This document shows, piece after piece, positions 14,240-21,530 of a DNA stretch of 26,457 nt. The position numbers and the translations under genes are program-made. This DNA is from JBOGUF01 sp050696075 (GTDB lineage: Bacteria > Chloroflexota > Chloroflexia > Thermomicrobiales > UBA6265). The notes beneath the pieces are model-generated. The model worked only from the letters and a program-made list of their open reading frames with translations, was not told the DNA's origin and did no database searches. Numbering within the stretch: position 1 is the first letter of the stretch; every line of letters starts with the position of its first letter. Where the stretch lies: the NCBI GenBank assembly GCA_050696075.1, contig JBOGUF010000187.1, positions 1-26,457 of the forward strand, read 5' to 3'.

Positions 14240-14274
14240 GTCGCCCGTCGCCTGATGCCTGTCGCCTGTCGCCT
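14240..14274. repeat. Single-arm heptamer array (GTCGCCT)
   Basis: Five tandem units: GTCGCCC, GTCGCCT, GATGCCT, GTCGCCT, GTCGCCT. The last unit overlaps the stop codon of the ABC permease gene (14273-14275) and the array abuts the SRPBCC remnant. Confidence 0.85.
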
Positions 14275-15172
14275 ACCCCTTCAACCCCGTCATCGCGATC
14301 CCCTGGGTGAAGTACCGCTGAAGCAGGATGAAGACAACCAGCACCGGCAGAATGATCACCAGGGAGCCGGCCATCAGCATTCCGGTGTCGGTCCGGTGTT
14401 GCCCGATGGCGAAGGTCGCCAACGCCACCGGCAGGTTGTACTTCGACTGGTCGCTGAGCACGATCAGCGGCCAGAGGAAGTCGTTCCACGAGGCGAGGAA
14501 GGTAAAGATCGCCAGCGTCGCCAGCGCGGGCATCGAAAGCGGCAGCGCAATCCGCCAGAAGAGGTGGAATTCGCTGGCGCCGTCGATCCGACCAGCGTCG
14601 AGCAGGTCGTCCGGGATGCCGAGCATGAACTGGCGCATCAGGAAGACGCCGAACGCCCCGACCGTGCCCGGCAAGATCACCCCGGTGAGGGTATTCACCA
14701 GGTTCAACTCGCTGATCAAGATGAAGGACGGAATCAACGTCACCCCGCCGGGGATCATCATCGTTCCCAGGATGAAGACGAAGAGCTTGTCCCGGCCCAC
14801 GAAGTGCAGCTTCGCCAGCGCGTAGCCGGCCATCGAGCAGAAGAAGAGATTGGTCAGCGTCTTCGCCCCGGCAATGATGACGCTGTTCCTAAAGTAGGTC
14901 GGGAAGTCGAGTTCGTCGAAGAGTTGCCGGAAGTGGGCGAAGGTGAGTGTCTCCGGGATCCAGGTCGGCGGGAACCGGTTCAACTCCGCCTCTGTCTTGA
15001 ACGACCCCAGCACCATCCACAAGAAGGGAGCAATCATCACCACCAGGCCAAACAGGAGCGCCAGGTAAAGCAGCGCCCGTTCCCAACGTGCCGGCGCGTG
15101 CTCGGCGTCGATGGGAACGGAAGCTCCCGTTCGCTCAGCCTGTTCGATCGTGACCGATTCGGCGCCGGCCAT
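14273..15172 (-). CDS. ABC sugar transporter permease, MalG type
   Basis: This 299-residue inner-membrane permease belongs to the carbohydrate uptake (CUT1) class. After a hydrophilic N-terminus, segments such as LLYLALLFGLVVMIAPFLWM (about 33-52), LFVFILGTMMIPGGVTLIP, LTGVILPGTVGAFGVFLM, LATLAIFTFLASWNDFLWPL and LMAGSLVIILPVLVVFILLQ are transmembrane. The cytoplasmic EAA-like loop that contacts the ATPase reads DAGRIDGASEFHLFWRIALP. The end AMTGLKG is typical of MalG-like permeases. Its start lies 13 bp from the MalF-type gene, so the two form an operon with the binding protein. The substrate cannot be told from sequence. The stop codon is built from the final unit of a heptamer array, so the extreme 3' end may have been reshaped by repeat insertion. 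Confidence 0.93.
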   Translation of the reverse strand: MAGAESVTIEQAERTGASVPIDAEHAPARWERALLYLALLFGLVVMIAPFLWMVLGSFKTEAELNRFPPTWIPETLTFAHFRQLFDELDFPTYFRNSVIIAGAKTLTNLFFCSMAGYALAKLHFVGRDKLFVFILGTMMIPGGVTLIPSFILISELNLVNTLTGVILPGTVGAFGVFLMRQFMLGIPDDLLDAGRIDGASEFHLFWRIALPLSMPALATLAIFTFLASWNDFLWPLIVLSDQSKYNLPVALATFAIGQHRTDTGMLMAGSLVIILPVLVVFILLQRYFTQGIAMTGLKG

Positions 15173-15185
15173 CGCGTTGCCCCCG

Positions 15186-16127
15186 TTAGGTTTGCTGTCG
15201 CAGCAACCGGAACTGGATCGCGGCGAAGACGACGACGGCGAGGAAGAGCAAATACGAGATGGCGCTGGCGTACCCCTGGTGGAAGAGGTCGAAGCCTTGC
15301 TCGTAGAGGTACATCGAGACGGTCAAGGTGCGGTTCAGCGGCCCACCATCGGTCATCACGAACGGCTCTTCGAAGACTTGCAAGAAACCGATGCCGGTCG
15401 TGATCGTGACGAAGAGCATCGTCGGCCGCAGCAGCGGTAGCGTAACGTCGCGGAACTTCTGCATCGTCCCCGCCCCGTCGACTTCGGCCGCTTCGTAGAG
15501 TGTCCGGTCGATCCCCTGCAGGCCGGCGAGGAAGATCACCATCGCCCCGCCGACATTGCGCCAGACCCCCAGCGCGATGATCGCCGGCATGGCGACGCTC
15601 GGATTGCCGAGCCAACTCACCTCGCCCAGCCCGACCGTCCGCAATATCTGGTTGAGCAGCCCCAGATCGGTATTCAGCATGTAGCGCCAAATGACCGCGA
15701 CGGCGACGATGCTCGTCACGACCGGCAGGTAGTAGCCGACGCGGAAGAAAGTGGCGAAGGCGCCGACGCCGCGGTTGACCCCCATCGCGATTAGCAGGCC
15801 CAATCCCAGGTTGAGCGGCACGCCGGCGGCGACGAAGTAGAGGGTGTTGAGCGCGGCTTGGTGGAACGTGCCATCGCGCAGGAGGTCGCGGTAGTTCTGC
15901 AGGCCGATCCACTCCGCGCCGAGCGGATCGCGCAGATCGGCCAACCCGAATGAGGTAAAGCTGAGCAACAGCGACGACCCGATCGGGAAAGCCAGGAAGA
16001 CCAGAAACACGACGATCCACGGCAGGACGAAGGCCCAGCCGATCAGGTTTCGGCGCAGCCGACGCCAGGCGACCCCGTGCGGAGCCACCCGGCGCGGCGC
16101 GTCGATCGCGAGGATCGACGGTTTCAT
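15186..16127 (-). CDS. ABC sugar transporter permease, MalF type
   Basis: This 313-residue permease is the partner of the MalG-type protein. The first membrane segment is IGWAFVLPWIVVFLVFLAFP (about 29-48), followed by the conserved sugar-permease pattern WIGLQNYRDLL, ALNTLYFVAAGVPLNLGLGL, YYLPVVTSIVAVAVIWRYML and VFEEPFVMTDGGPLNRTLT. The EAA loop is YEAAEVDGAGTMQKFRDVTL. The ATG at 16127 follows GGATGTAG, which overlaps the stop of the binding-protein gene, so translation is likely coupled. No ATP-binding subunit is in the cluster; CUT1 systems commonly use a shared MsiK/UgpC-like ATPase encoded elsewhere. Confidence 0.93.
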   Translation of the reverse strand: MKPSILAIDAPRRVAPHGVAWRRLRRNLIGWAFVLPWIVVFLVFLAFPIGSSLLLSFTSFGLADLRDPLGAEWIGLQNYRDLLRDGTFHQAALNTLYFVAAGVPLNLGLGLLIAMGVNRGVGAFATFFRVGYYLPVVTSIVAVAVIWRYMLNTDLGLLNQILRTVGLGEVSWLGNPSVAMPAIIALGVWRNVGGAMVIFLAGLQGIDRTLYEAAEVDGAGTMQKFRDVTLPLLRPTMLFVTITTGIGFLQVFEEPFVMTDGGPLNRTLTVSMYLYEQGFDLFHQGYASAISYLLFLAVVVFAAIQFRLLRQQT

Positions 16128-16132
16128 GGCGG

Positions 16133-17353
16133 CTACATCCGCACGGAATCGGCGGCCTCTTGCATCGTCGCGGCTGCCTCCTCCGGCGTCGCGTCGCCGA
16201 GCGTCACCGTCTCCAGGTTGTCCTGAATAATGAGGTCAACTTCGGTCCAGGCCGGGATCGTCGGCGGCGATTTGGCGTCCGCGAGCTGTTCGCCAAAGAC
16301 CTGGAGCAGCGGGTCCTCGGCCAGCGCACCGGTCTCCCAGGCGCCTTTGACGGAGGGAAGATCACCGGTCAATTCGTACCATCCGGACTGCACTTCGGGC
16401 CGCGTCAGGTAGTCGATGAAGGTCCAGGCGGTCTCGCGGTTGTCACCGTCGACGAAGACAGTCAGGTCCGCGCCGCCGACGAACGACGTTCGCGTCTTGT
16501 TCTCCGGCATCAGGGCGACCGACCACTTACCCTCCATCTCCGCGCCGCCCTGGTCCGCGATCAAGCCGATCGACCAGGGGCCGGAGAAGAACATCGGCAC
16601 GTCGCCACGGATGAAGGCCTGATGCACGTCGAACTGCGGATCGGTCGAGGACAGTTCCTCCGCGAAGAAGGATTGATACCAGGTGAGGGCTTCGATCACC
16701 TCAGGTGTGTCGAGGCGCCAGGCTTCGTCCGCGAAAATCTCGCCTCCCGCCTGCCAGATGAAGGGGAGGAAGTCGGCCCTCGGATGGAGACTGATGCCGT
16801 AGCGGAGGCCGGCCTCCTTCGCCGCCACCGCGGCCTGCTTCAGCTCGTCCCATGTTTGCGGCGCCTGCTCGAAGCCGGCCTGCTGCACCAAATCCGACCG
16901 ATAGTAGAGGACCCGGGTGTCGACGTACCAGGGGATGCCATAGGCGGTCTCATCGACACTGACGGCCGCCCAGGCCGCCTCCCAAAACTCGCCGGAGCGC
17001 CCGCTGAGGTCCTCCGGCGCCTGCTCCAGGGCGCCGGTCTCGACCAGTTCGGCCATCCAGGTCGTGCCGACCATGCTGATATCCGGCAGACCGCCGCCGG
17101 CGATCGAGGTCAGCAACTTCTGGTGGGCCTGATCCCACGGCACCGGCGTCACCTCGACGCTGACCTCGGAAAACTCCGCCATGAAATCTTCGGCCACGGT
17201 GGGGAGCTTCTCCCCCTCGACGCCCATCGCCCAGACGGCAAGATCTCCCTCCTGGGCGGCCACCCGGCGGCGCATGGCCGACAGCATCGCCGGCGTCAGC
17301 GCCAGCGCCGGCACGGACTTCAGAACGGTACGTCGCGAAAACCTCGCGGTCAT
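16133..17353 (-). CDS. Extracellular sugar-binding protein with Tat signal
   Basis: This 406-residue family 1 solute-binding protein captures the substrate for the adjacent permeases. The N-terminus MTARFSRRTVLKSVPALALT has the twin-arginine motif SRRTVLK, a hydrophobic stretch and a likely cleavage after VAA near residue 33, so it is exported folded. There is no lipobox Cys. Family patterns include EDFMAEFSEVSVEVTPVPWD, GGGLPDISMVGTTWMAELVE, IPWYVDTRVLYYRSDL and GDVPMFFSGPWSIG. ATG 17353 has a strong AAAGGAG 9 nt upstream. It is the first gene of the transporter operon; about 240 bp upstream hold a CCCC/GGGG hairpin near 17493-17505 but no convincing promoter. Confidence 0.94.
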   Translation of the reverse strand: MTARFSRRTVLKSVPALALTPAMLSAMRRRVAAQEGDLAVWAMGVEGEKLPTVAEDFMAEFSEVSVEVTPVPWDQAHQKLLTSIAGGGLPDISMVGTTWMAELVETGALEQAPEDLSGRSGEFWEAAWAAVSVDETAYGIPWYVDTRVLYYRSDLVQQAGFEQAPQTWDELKQAAVAAKEAGLRYGISLHPRADFLPFIWQAGGEIFADEAWRLDTPEVIEALTWYQSFFAEELSSTDPQFDVHQAFIRGDVPMFFSGPWSIGLIADQGGAEMEGKWSVALMPENKTRTSFVGGADLTVFVDGDNRETAWTFIDYLTRPEVQSGWYELTGDLPSVKGAWETGALAEDPLLQVFGEQLADAKSPPTIPAWTEVDLIIQDNLETVTLGDATPEEAAATMQEAADSVRM

Positions 17354-17595
17354 GACTCAACTCCTTTGTCAGGACGGCCATCCGTCGTGGGATGACCGGA
17401 TCCGTCAGGTGACAAGCGTCCTCACGTCGAATTTGGAGTGAACAAGTACCGTGCCAAGGATCATCCGGTTGGTCGGCGACGGCAAATGGCATCCCCGTAG
17501 GGGTAATATGAGGACCAAGCCGGCTCGAAAGATGGAGGTGGGATGTCTTTGTAGTGATCCGGCGGAGCTGCGCAACAGACGCGTCTGCCGCGGAC

Positions 17596-17847
17596 CTAGC
17601 CGTTCTGGCGCGCAAAGGGAATCATCAGCACTAAATCGACGTAGCGGCGATGCGCCAGGTCGTCGGGGATCGTCTCGAACTCACCGGTTTCCCATCGTCG
17701 AATGAACTCCTCGCCGCTCATACCAACCCACTCTCGCGCGGCATCGTCGAACATCTGGCGTCCCTCTTCGGGCGAAACATAGATGATCTCAGGGACCAGG
17801 GAATCGTGCTCGACCTCGACGTCGCTGTTTGGAATGGCAGGTTCCAT
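17596..17847 (-). CDS. Small acidic protein, unknown function
   Basis: This 83-residue protein is acidic and predicted soluble. It contains PEIIYVSPEEGRQMFDDAAR, then WVGMSGEEFIRRWETGEF, and ends LVLMIPFARQNG. I have seen similar short proteins with the pattern MSGEEFLRRWxxGEY in Chloroflexota and cyanobacteria, but no function is established. ATG 17847 is preferred (GGATGAG upstream); an ATG at 17856 is possible. It stands alone between the transporter and the DinB-fold gene. An antitoxin-like role is conceivable from size and charge, but no toxin lies next to it. Confidence 0.65.
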   Translation of the reverse strand: MEPAIPNSDVEVEHDSLVPEIIYVSPEEGRQMFDDAAREWVGMSGEEFIRRWETGEFETIPDDLAHRRYVDLVLMIPFARQNG

Positions 17848-17929
17848 TGATCTCATCCAATCGCATAATCAAGTGATGGGATCCGATCCGACCATCCCAA
17901 CCTACGCACGACAACGGGCGTGCCGACCG

Positions 17930-18394
17930 TCAGCCGCCAATCATCCGCGCGATCTGCGCCAGGTGAATGGCGTCGTGTTTGGTCATGTGGGCGACGAGTT
18001 GCTGCACCGTGATCTCCCCGACCTCGGTGTGGCGGCCGACACGGGACCAACCGGACTTGTCCAAGCCTTCGAGCTGGGCAATGTGCTCGGCGCGAAGGCG
18101 CTCGAAGCGGTCGAGTTCCGCGGCGAGTGACATGCCCAGATACCCCCGCTCCTCGGCCAGCGCCGCCTGATCGTATCCGACGAGGACCGGCGCGTCCTCC
18201 GCCGTCATCCGCGCGATCCGATCGATGACGCGCCCCTCGGCGTCGGCCAGGTGAGCGACAATCTCCACCACCGCCCATTCGCCCTCACCGGCGCGCTCGC
18301 GCGCCCGCCCACCATCCACGTCCCGCACCAGCGCCCGCAAAATCGCCGGCGCCGCCCGGTTCGCGTCGATCAATTCCGCTCGCTCGTCGAACAC
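17930..18394 (-). CDS. DinB-fold (DUF664-like) putative metal-dependent protein
   Basis: This 154-residue protein fits the DinB/YfiT four-helix family, which includes thiol transferases and many uncharacterised stress proteins. The metal triad can be read as His48 (IVAHLADAE), His140 and His144 (HMTKHDAIHLAQI), with His136 nearby. Trp40 in GEWAVVEIVAHLAD is the usual helix-2 anchor. The start codon is GTG at 18394 with GGAGGG about 6 nt upstream. A heptamer palindrome starts 14 bp before the gene, so the promoter must lie in or beyond that repeat. The substrate is unknown. Confidence 0.85.
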   Translation of the reverse strand: MFDERAELIDANRAAPAILRALVRDVDGGRARERAGEGEWAVVEIVAHLADAEGRVIDRIARMTAEDAPVLVGYDQAALAEERGYLGMSLAAELDRFERLRAEHIAQLEGLDKSGWSRVGRHTEVGEITVQQLVAHMTKHDAIHLAQIARMIGG

Positions 18395-18407
18395 GGACTC
18401 CCTCCAG

Positions 18408-18473
18408 GCGTTAGGCGTTAGAGGTTAGGCGTTAGGGAGAACGACGTAGCCCCTAACGCCTAACGCCTAATAG
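18408..18473. repeat. Bipartite heptamer palindrome (GCGTTAG)
   Basis: The left arm has four units (GCGTTAG, GCGTTAG, AGGTTAG, GCGTTAG). The 17-nt core GGAGAACGACGTAGCCC follows. The right arm has three inverted units (CTAACGC, CTAACGC, CTAATAG). It fills the gap between the ArsR-type gene stop and the DinB-type gene leader and can fold as a long hairpin on either strand, so it may also terminate or insulate transcription. Confidence 0.9.
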
Positions 18474-18474
18474 C

Positions 18475-18762
18475 TCACAACTCCGCTAGCTCCCGCTTCA
18501 GCCAATCAAGGGCCTGCTCGTCGACGCAATAGCAGGTAAACGGGCCTTCGATATCGCCACGCACCAGACCGGCCTCGCGCAGGCGCTTGAGATGTTCGGA
18601 GACAGTCGATTGCGCCAGTGGCAGCGCGTCGACCAGCGGCCCACACTGGCAGGAGTTGCGGTCCCGCAACTCTTGGAAGATCTTGAAGCGGGCCGGGTTG
18701 CCCAGCGCCCGCAGCATGACGACGACGCGCTCTTCGGTCTTGGTTTGTTCAAGCGTCTTCAT
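18475..18762 (-). CDS. ArsR/SmtB-family repressor with two CxC motifs
   Basis: This 95-residue winged-helix protein matches ArsR-family length. ALGNPARFKIFQEL is the first helix pair and PLAQSTVSEHLKRLREAGLV the recognition helix. Cys38 and Cys40 (SCQCGPLVDAL) fall at the position of the CVC motif of the As(III)-sensing ArsR proteins, directly before the recognition helix. A second pair, Cys77 and Cys79 (TCYCVD), sits in the wing/C-terminal part. A thiophilic metal(loid) or redox sensor is therefore plausible, but no arsenic-resistance gene is nearby. The gene is 10 bp downstream of the PPOX-type gene and probably cotranscribed with it. Autoregulation would be usual for the family. Confidence 0.9.
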   Translation of the reverse strand: MKTLEQTKTEERVVVMLRALGNPARFKIFQELRDRNSCQCGPLVDALPLAQSTVSEHLKRLREAGLVRGDIEGPFTCYCVDEQALDWLKRELAEL

Positions 18763-18772
18763 AGGCTCTGGC

Positions 18773-19186
18773 TCAGCTCATCCGCTTCGTCGGCGTCACC
18801 CGGATCGGTTGCGTATAGCGCGCCTGCATCGCCTTTGGCGTCGAGCCGAGGCGGCGGAAGAGCGCGGCGTACTTCTCGCCGAACTCGTCCGGCATCAGCT
18901 TGGTCGAAGGCTCCGCCGTCAACGCCGCGACCCCCGCGAACATCACGATGTCCTCGCCCTCGTCGGCGGTGTCGAGGGCGAGGACGACGTGGTTCGAATG
19001 CCGCAGGTTACGAATCTTCTGGGTCTCCGGCTCGCTGAAGATAAGCACCGTTTTACCGTCCCACCAGAACCAAACCGGCGCCAGATGCGGCCGGCCATCG
19101 GGCCGCGTCGAACCGAGCCAGATCATTAGTTCCGACCGCAGCCGGTTGTCGACGCGGACGCCTTGTGCATCGGCAAGATCGAGCAT
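18773..19186 (-). CDS. PPOX-class flavin/F420-binding protein
   Basis: This 137-residue split-barrel protein resembles the pyridoxamine 5'-phosphate oxidase-like family that uses FMN or F420. Signature parts are IWLGSTRPDGRPHLAPVWFW, GKTVLIFSEPETQKIRNLRH and VVLALDTADEGEDIVMFAG. The RPDGRPHLAPVWF and KIRNLR pattern is typical of the Rv3369-like F420 group. ATG 19186 has GGGGGA at 6 nt; an ATG at 19192 is also in frame. It lies immediately upstream of the ArsR gene, which may repress the pair. The substrate cannot be read from sequence. Confidence 0.88.
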   Translation of the reverse strand: MLDLADAQGVRVDNRLRSELMIWLGSTRPDGRPHLAPVWFWWDGKTVLIFSEPETQKIRNLRHSNHVVLALDTADEGEDIVMFAGVAALTAEPSTKLMPDEFGEKYAALFRRLGSTPKAMQARYTQPIRVTPTKRMS

Positions 19187-19223
19187 CAACATTCCCCCGG
19201 CCCGTCCGGCGCAGACGCGCAGC

Positions 19224-19457
19224 TTAGCAGGAGGAGGCGGCCGAGCGCGAGCGGGGCCTGTGCGCCCGCGCTCGGTCGACCGCTGTCGCCACGAGTCGAT
19301 CGACGAATCCGACCGTCTCCTCTTGCCGGGCCGGCTCGCCGTCGTCTGTCAGGTCGCGCCGGTGGCCGGTGTAATACGGTCGCAATCTCGCCGCCTCCCG
19401 CGGGTTGTGAAACTCCTGCAACATCGCCTCGATCATCGGTTGCGCGCTACCCAACAT
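19224..19457 (-). CDS. Doubtful small hypothetical protein
   Basis: A 77-residue frame, MLGSAQPMIEAMLQEFHNPR onward, shows GC-rich third codon positions like the genes around it and has AGAGG about 10 nt before the ATG. The N-terminal two-thirds look protein-like and helical (ETVGFVDRLVATAVDRARAH); the tail RPRSRSAASSC is low-complexity. I do not recognise it. It is the only candidate in the 530-bp gap between the PPOX and antitoxin genes; the remaining 19458-19660 shows nothing convincing. Confidence 0.35.
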   Translation of the reverse strand: MLGSAQPMIEAMLQEFHNPREAARLRPYYTGHRRDLTDDGEPARQEETVGFVDRLVATAVDRARAHRPRSRSAASSC

Positions 19458-19660
19458 CCTCGTCCATCCTCTCTATCGAATATTTCCGATATCGTGCCGC
19501 CAAAGCGACCCCGGCCTCCGCCGGGGACCTGCGCTCCATCAGAAGAACGCGACGGCATCGAGACTGTGAGATCGCCCACTTCAATTCGTCCATCTGCATC
19601 ACGCACGTTCCGCGCACGGCCTAGCCGCGGGAATCCATACCCGTGAACATCGATCCTACC

Positions 19661-19666
19661 TATAAT
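19661..19666 (+). promoter_or_regulatory. -10 box upstream of the AbrB-type antitoxin
   Basis: A perfect TATAAT lies 53 bp before the chosen antitoxin start. A -35 at 17-18 nt spacing is poor, so activation or an alternative spacing is likely. The position argues against starting translation at the ATG at 19665, which overlaps the box. Confidence 0.5.
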
Positions 19667-19718
19667 GGCGATAGTCTCCTCCGCTGATGCACGCGAGCAT
19701 TCGAAGCGAGAACAGATC

Positions 19719-19988
19719 ATGACGGCATACACCCGCCGAATTACGCGCAAGGGCCAAGTCACGATCCCGATCGAAATCCGCCGGTCGCTTGGTATTGCCG
19801 ACGGCGACCGCGTCGATTTCGTGCAAGAGAACGGCGCGGTCAGAATCATCCCGACCGACAGTGTTACCGCGCGGACATACGGCATACTCCATCGGTATGC
19901 GCGTGTTCCCCCACCGACCGCCGAAGAAGAGCGCGAGGCGTTTGAGTGGGCAGTGGCCCAGGAGGTTTGGGAGTCGATGAATCGGTGA
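19719..19988 (+). CDS. AbrB/MazE-type antitoxin
   Basis: This 89-residue protein has the SpoVT/AbrB swapped-hairpin DNA-binding domain at its N-terminus (TRRITRKGQVTIPIEIRRSL, then GIADGDRVDFVQENGAVRII). A C-terminal segment follows (PTAEEEREAFEWAVAQEVWE) that would wrap the toxin. Such antitoxins repress their own operon and neutralise a PIN-domain RNase. Its TGA overlaps a GTG that opens the PIN frame (GTGA), a classic toxin-antitoxin arrangement. It is the first of two plus-strand genes in an otherwise minus-strand window. The partner is truncated, so this is now an orphan antitoxin. Confidence 0.88.
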   Translation: MTAYTRRITRKGQVTIPIEIRRSLGIADGDRVDFVQENGAVRIIPTDSVTARTYGILHRYARVPPPTAEEEREAFEWAVAQEVWESMNR

Positions 19989-20106
19989 CGACGGCGGATA
20001 CCTTCCTCGACACTAATATCCTTCTTCGCCATATCCTTAGAGATCATCCAGACCACTCTCCGCGAGCTCGGGCATTTCTGGAGCCCGCCGAGGGCCTGTT
20101 TGCCAA
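19985..20106 (+). pseudogene. Truncated VapC-like PIN toxin
   Basis: From the overlapping GTG the frame reads TTADTFLDTNILLRHILRDH, then PDHSPRARAFLEPAEG. This is the first strand and helix of a PIN domain with the catalytic Asp in LDTNILLR. After about 37 residues the sequence runs into a MITE-like repeat at 20107. The remaining three acidic residues of the PIN active site are missing, and I find no continuation beyond the repeat before the Gfo/Idh gene. The RNase is almost certainly inactive. Confidence 0.8.
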
Positions 20107-20239
20107 GCCCCGTCATGCTGAGGCGCAGCCGAAGCCCGCCCTGAGGCACCGAAGGGCATCCCCGCGCGCAGCGCATCGCCATCACAACGGGGACGGCTGC
20201 GCCGGGGGATGCGTCGCTCCCTCAGCATGACGACGGGGC
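20107..20239. mobile_element. MITE-like repeat truncating the PIN toxin
   Basis: Ends are inverted: GCCCCGTCATGCTGAGG (20107-20123) and CCTCAGCATGACGACGGGGC (20220-20239), the latter with a 3-bp insertion. The 133-bp body is GC-rich with GGGGACGGCTGCGCCGGGGG and no ORF of its own. The end sequence GTCATGCTGAGGCGCAGCCGAAG resembles a dispersed repeat seen in many bacterial genomes. Confidence 0.75.
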
Positions 20240-20275
20240 GCCCGCCGCCGCCGGCTGACGGTTGGCAAACACGCC

Positions 20276-21463
20276 CTAATCTCCGCGTGCCCCAACCACC
20301 GGGGAAACCGCCAGCGGCTGATATTCCTGAAACGCATTCGTCCGGCATGAATCGCGGGCCATCAGGCACATCTGCGCGCTCAGGATGCCCGCCGCCAACG
20401 GTGCGCGGCCCCGTTCGCCGCGCTGAATCGCCGCCAAAAAATCCTTGGCGAGTTCGACGTCGCCGCCGTGGTGGCCGCCGCCGGCATCCTCGAAGCGGTG
20501 ACGCTCGACGCGCGGCGAGTGATGGTGATGCACCGTCACCTCGCTCCGGCACCAGTCAAAGGTCACCGTCCCGCGGTAGCCGACGAGGGTGGCCCCCCGC
20601 GCCGCCGCGCCGCGCCGCGTGTAGAAGTTCTGCGTGTAGACGCAATGGATGCCCGACGCGAATTGGATGATCGCGCTCGCCGAGTCATGATTGCCCGTGT
20701 CCACCGCGAAGCTGCACTGCCAGTCGTTCGGCTCGACGGCATCGGTGACTCCCTGAAGAAAGAGGTTATAGGGGCTCTCGGGGCACGTCACCTGGAGATC
20801 GCAATCGACGCAGTGCAACCCGGCGGGCATGTCGCCCCGAAAGACCGTCTTCGACTCGACCGCGCAAATCCGCACCGGCCGCTGGTCGATCAAGTAGTTG
20901 AGGTAGTCGAAGTCGTGCGTCGCCTTTTGTAGCCACAGACTGCCGATCGCCGCCTCATCCCGCATCCAACCGTGGTAGTAACCGCCGGCGTAGAAGGGCA
21001 CGTTGTTGACCGCCTGCACCTGCTCGATCGTGCCGATCGTGCCGCTGGCGACCATCTGCTTCGCCGTCTCGCACAGCGCCGAGACGCGCAGCGGAAAGGA
21101 GACGACGACTGGGCCGCGCGCCCGCTCCATCGCCGCGTTCAACGCCTCGAGCTGCTCCCAGTCGATGGCAACCGGCTTCTCCAGGAAGAGCGGCAGACCG
21201 CGATCGAGCACCTTGACCGCGTACGGCGTATGCAGCGCGCAACGGGTGCCGATCAGCACCCCGTCCAGCGCCGCCTCGTCGAGCATCCGGTCGACGTCGC
21301 CGTAGAAAGTCGCGCCCGCCAGTGCCTCCGGGAAGGCGGCCCGCAGCTCCTCCGCCTTGGGATCGACCGCGGCAACGAGGCGCGTGCCCGCGTTGAACCG
21401 CTCAATCGTCGCCAGCACGTGCCGGATGCGCTGCCCATAGCCGATCACGCCAAGCCGGATCAT
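20276..21463 (-). CDS. Gfo/Idh/MocA-family NAD(P)-dependent oxidoreductase
   Basis: This 395-residue dehydrogenase has an N-terminal Rossmann fold (RLGVIGYGQRIRH, acidic residue in AAVDP), the family signature LEKPVAI (Glu95-Lys-Pro97) and the catalytic region KATHDFDYLNYL (His183, Asp184). A Cys group, Cys218, Cys221 and Cys227 (HCVDCDLQVTCPES), matches the subgroup with CLDC-x5-C that probably binds zinc. Members oxidise or reduce sugars and cyclitols, and the substrate here is unknown. ATG 21463 is preceded by GGGAGG at about 10 nt, and the longer open frame upstream lacks family sequence. The Ddn-like gene upstream is in the same orientation, about 70 bp away. Confidence 0.93.
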   Translation of the reverse strand: MIRLGVIGYGQRIRHVLATIERFNAGTRLVAAVDPKAEELRAAFPEALAGATFYGDVDRMLDEAALDGVLIGTRCALHTPYAVKVLDRGLPLFLEKPVAIDWEQLEALNAAMERARGPVVVSFPLRVSALCETAKQMVASGTIGTIEQVQAVNNVPFYAGGYYHGWMRDEAAIGSLWLQKATHDFDYLNYLIDQRPVRICAVESKTVFRGDMPAGLHCVDCDLQVTCPESPYNLFLQGVTDAVEPNDWQCSFAVDTGNHDSASAIIQFASGIHCVYTQNFYTRRGAAARGATLVGYRGTVTFDWCRSEVTVHHHHSPRVERHRFEDAGGGHHGGDVELAKDFLAAIQRGERGRAPLAAGILSAQMCLMARDSCRTNAFQEYQPLAVSPVVGARGD

Positions 21464-21530
21464 CTCCGTCGTTTCCTCCCGGTAATACGTCGCTCGATGC
21501 GGCGCAGTATCGGTACGAGGGCGACGGGCG

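Noticed and set aside
19433..20185. 250-codon minus-strand frame across the antitoxin locus
   Set aside because: It is antisense to a recognised AbrB domain and runs through the MITE; it has no domain of its own.
20240..20275. Continuation of the PIN toxin after the MITE
   Set aside because: No PIN-type acidic motif is present in any frame before the Gfo/Idh stop codon.
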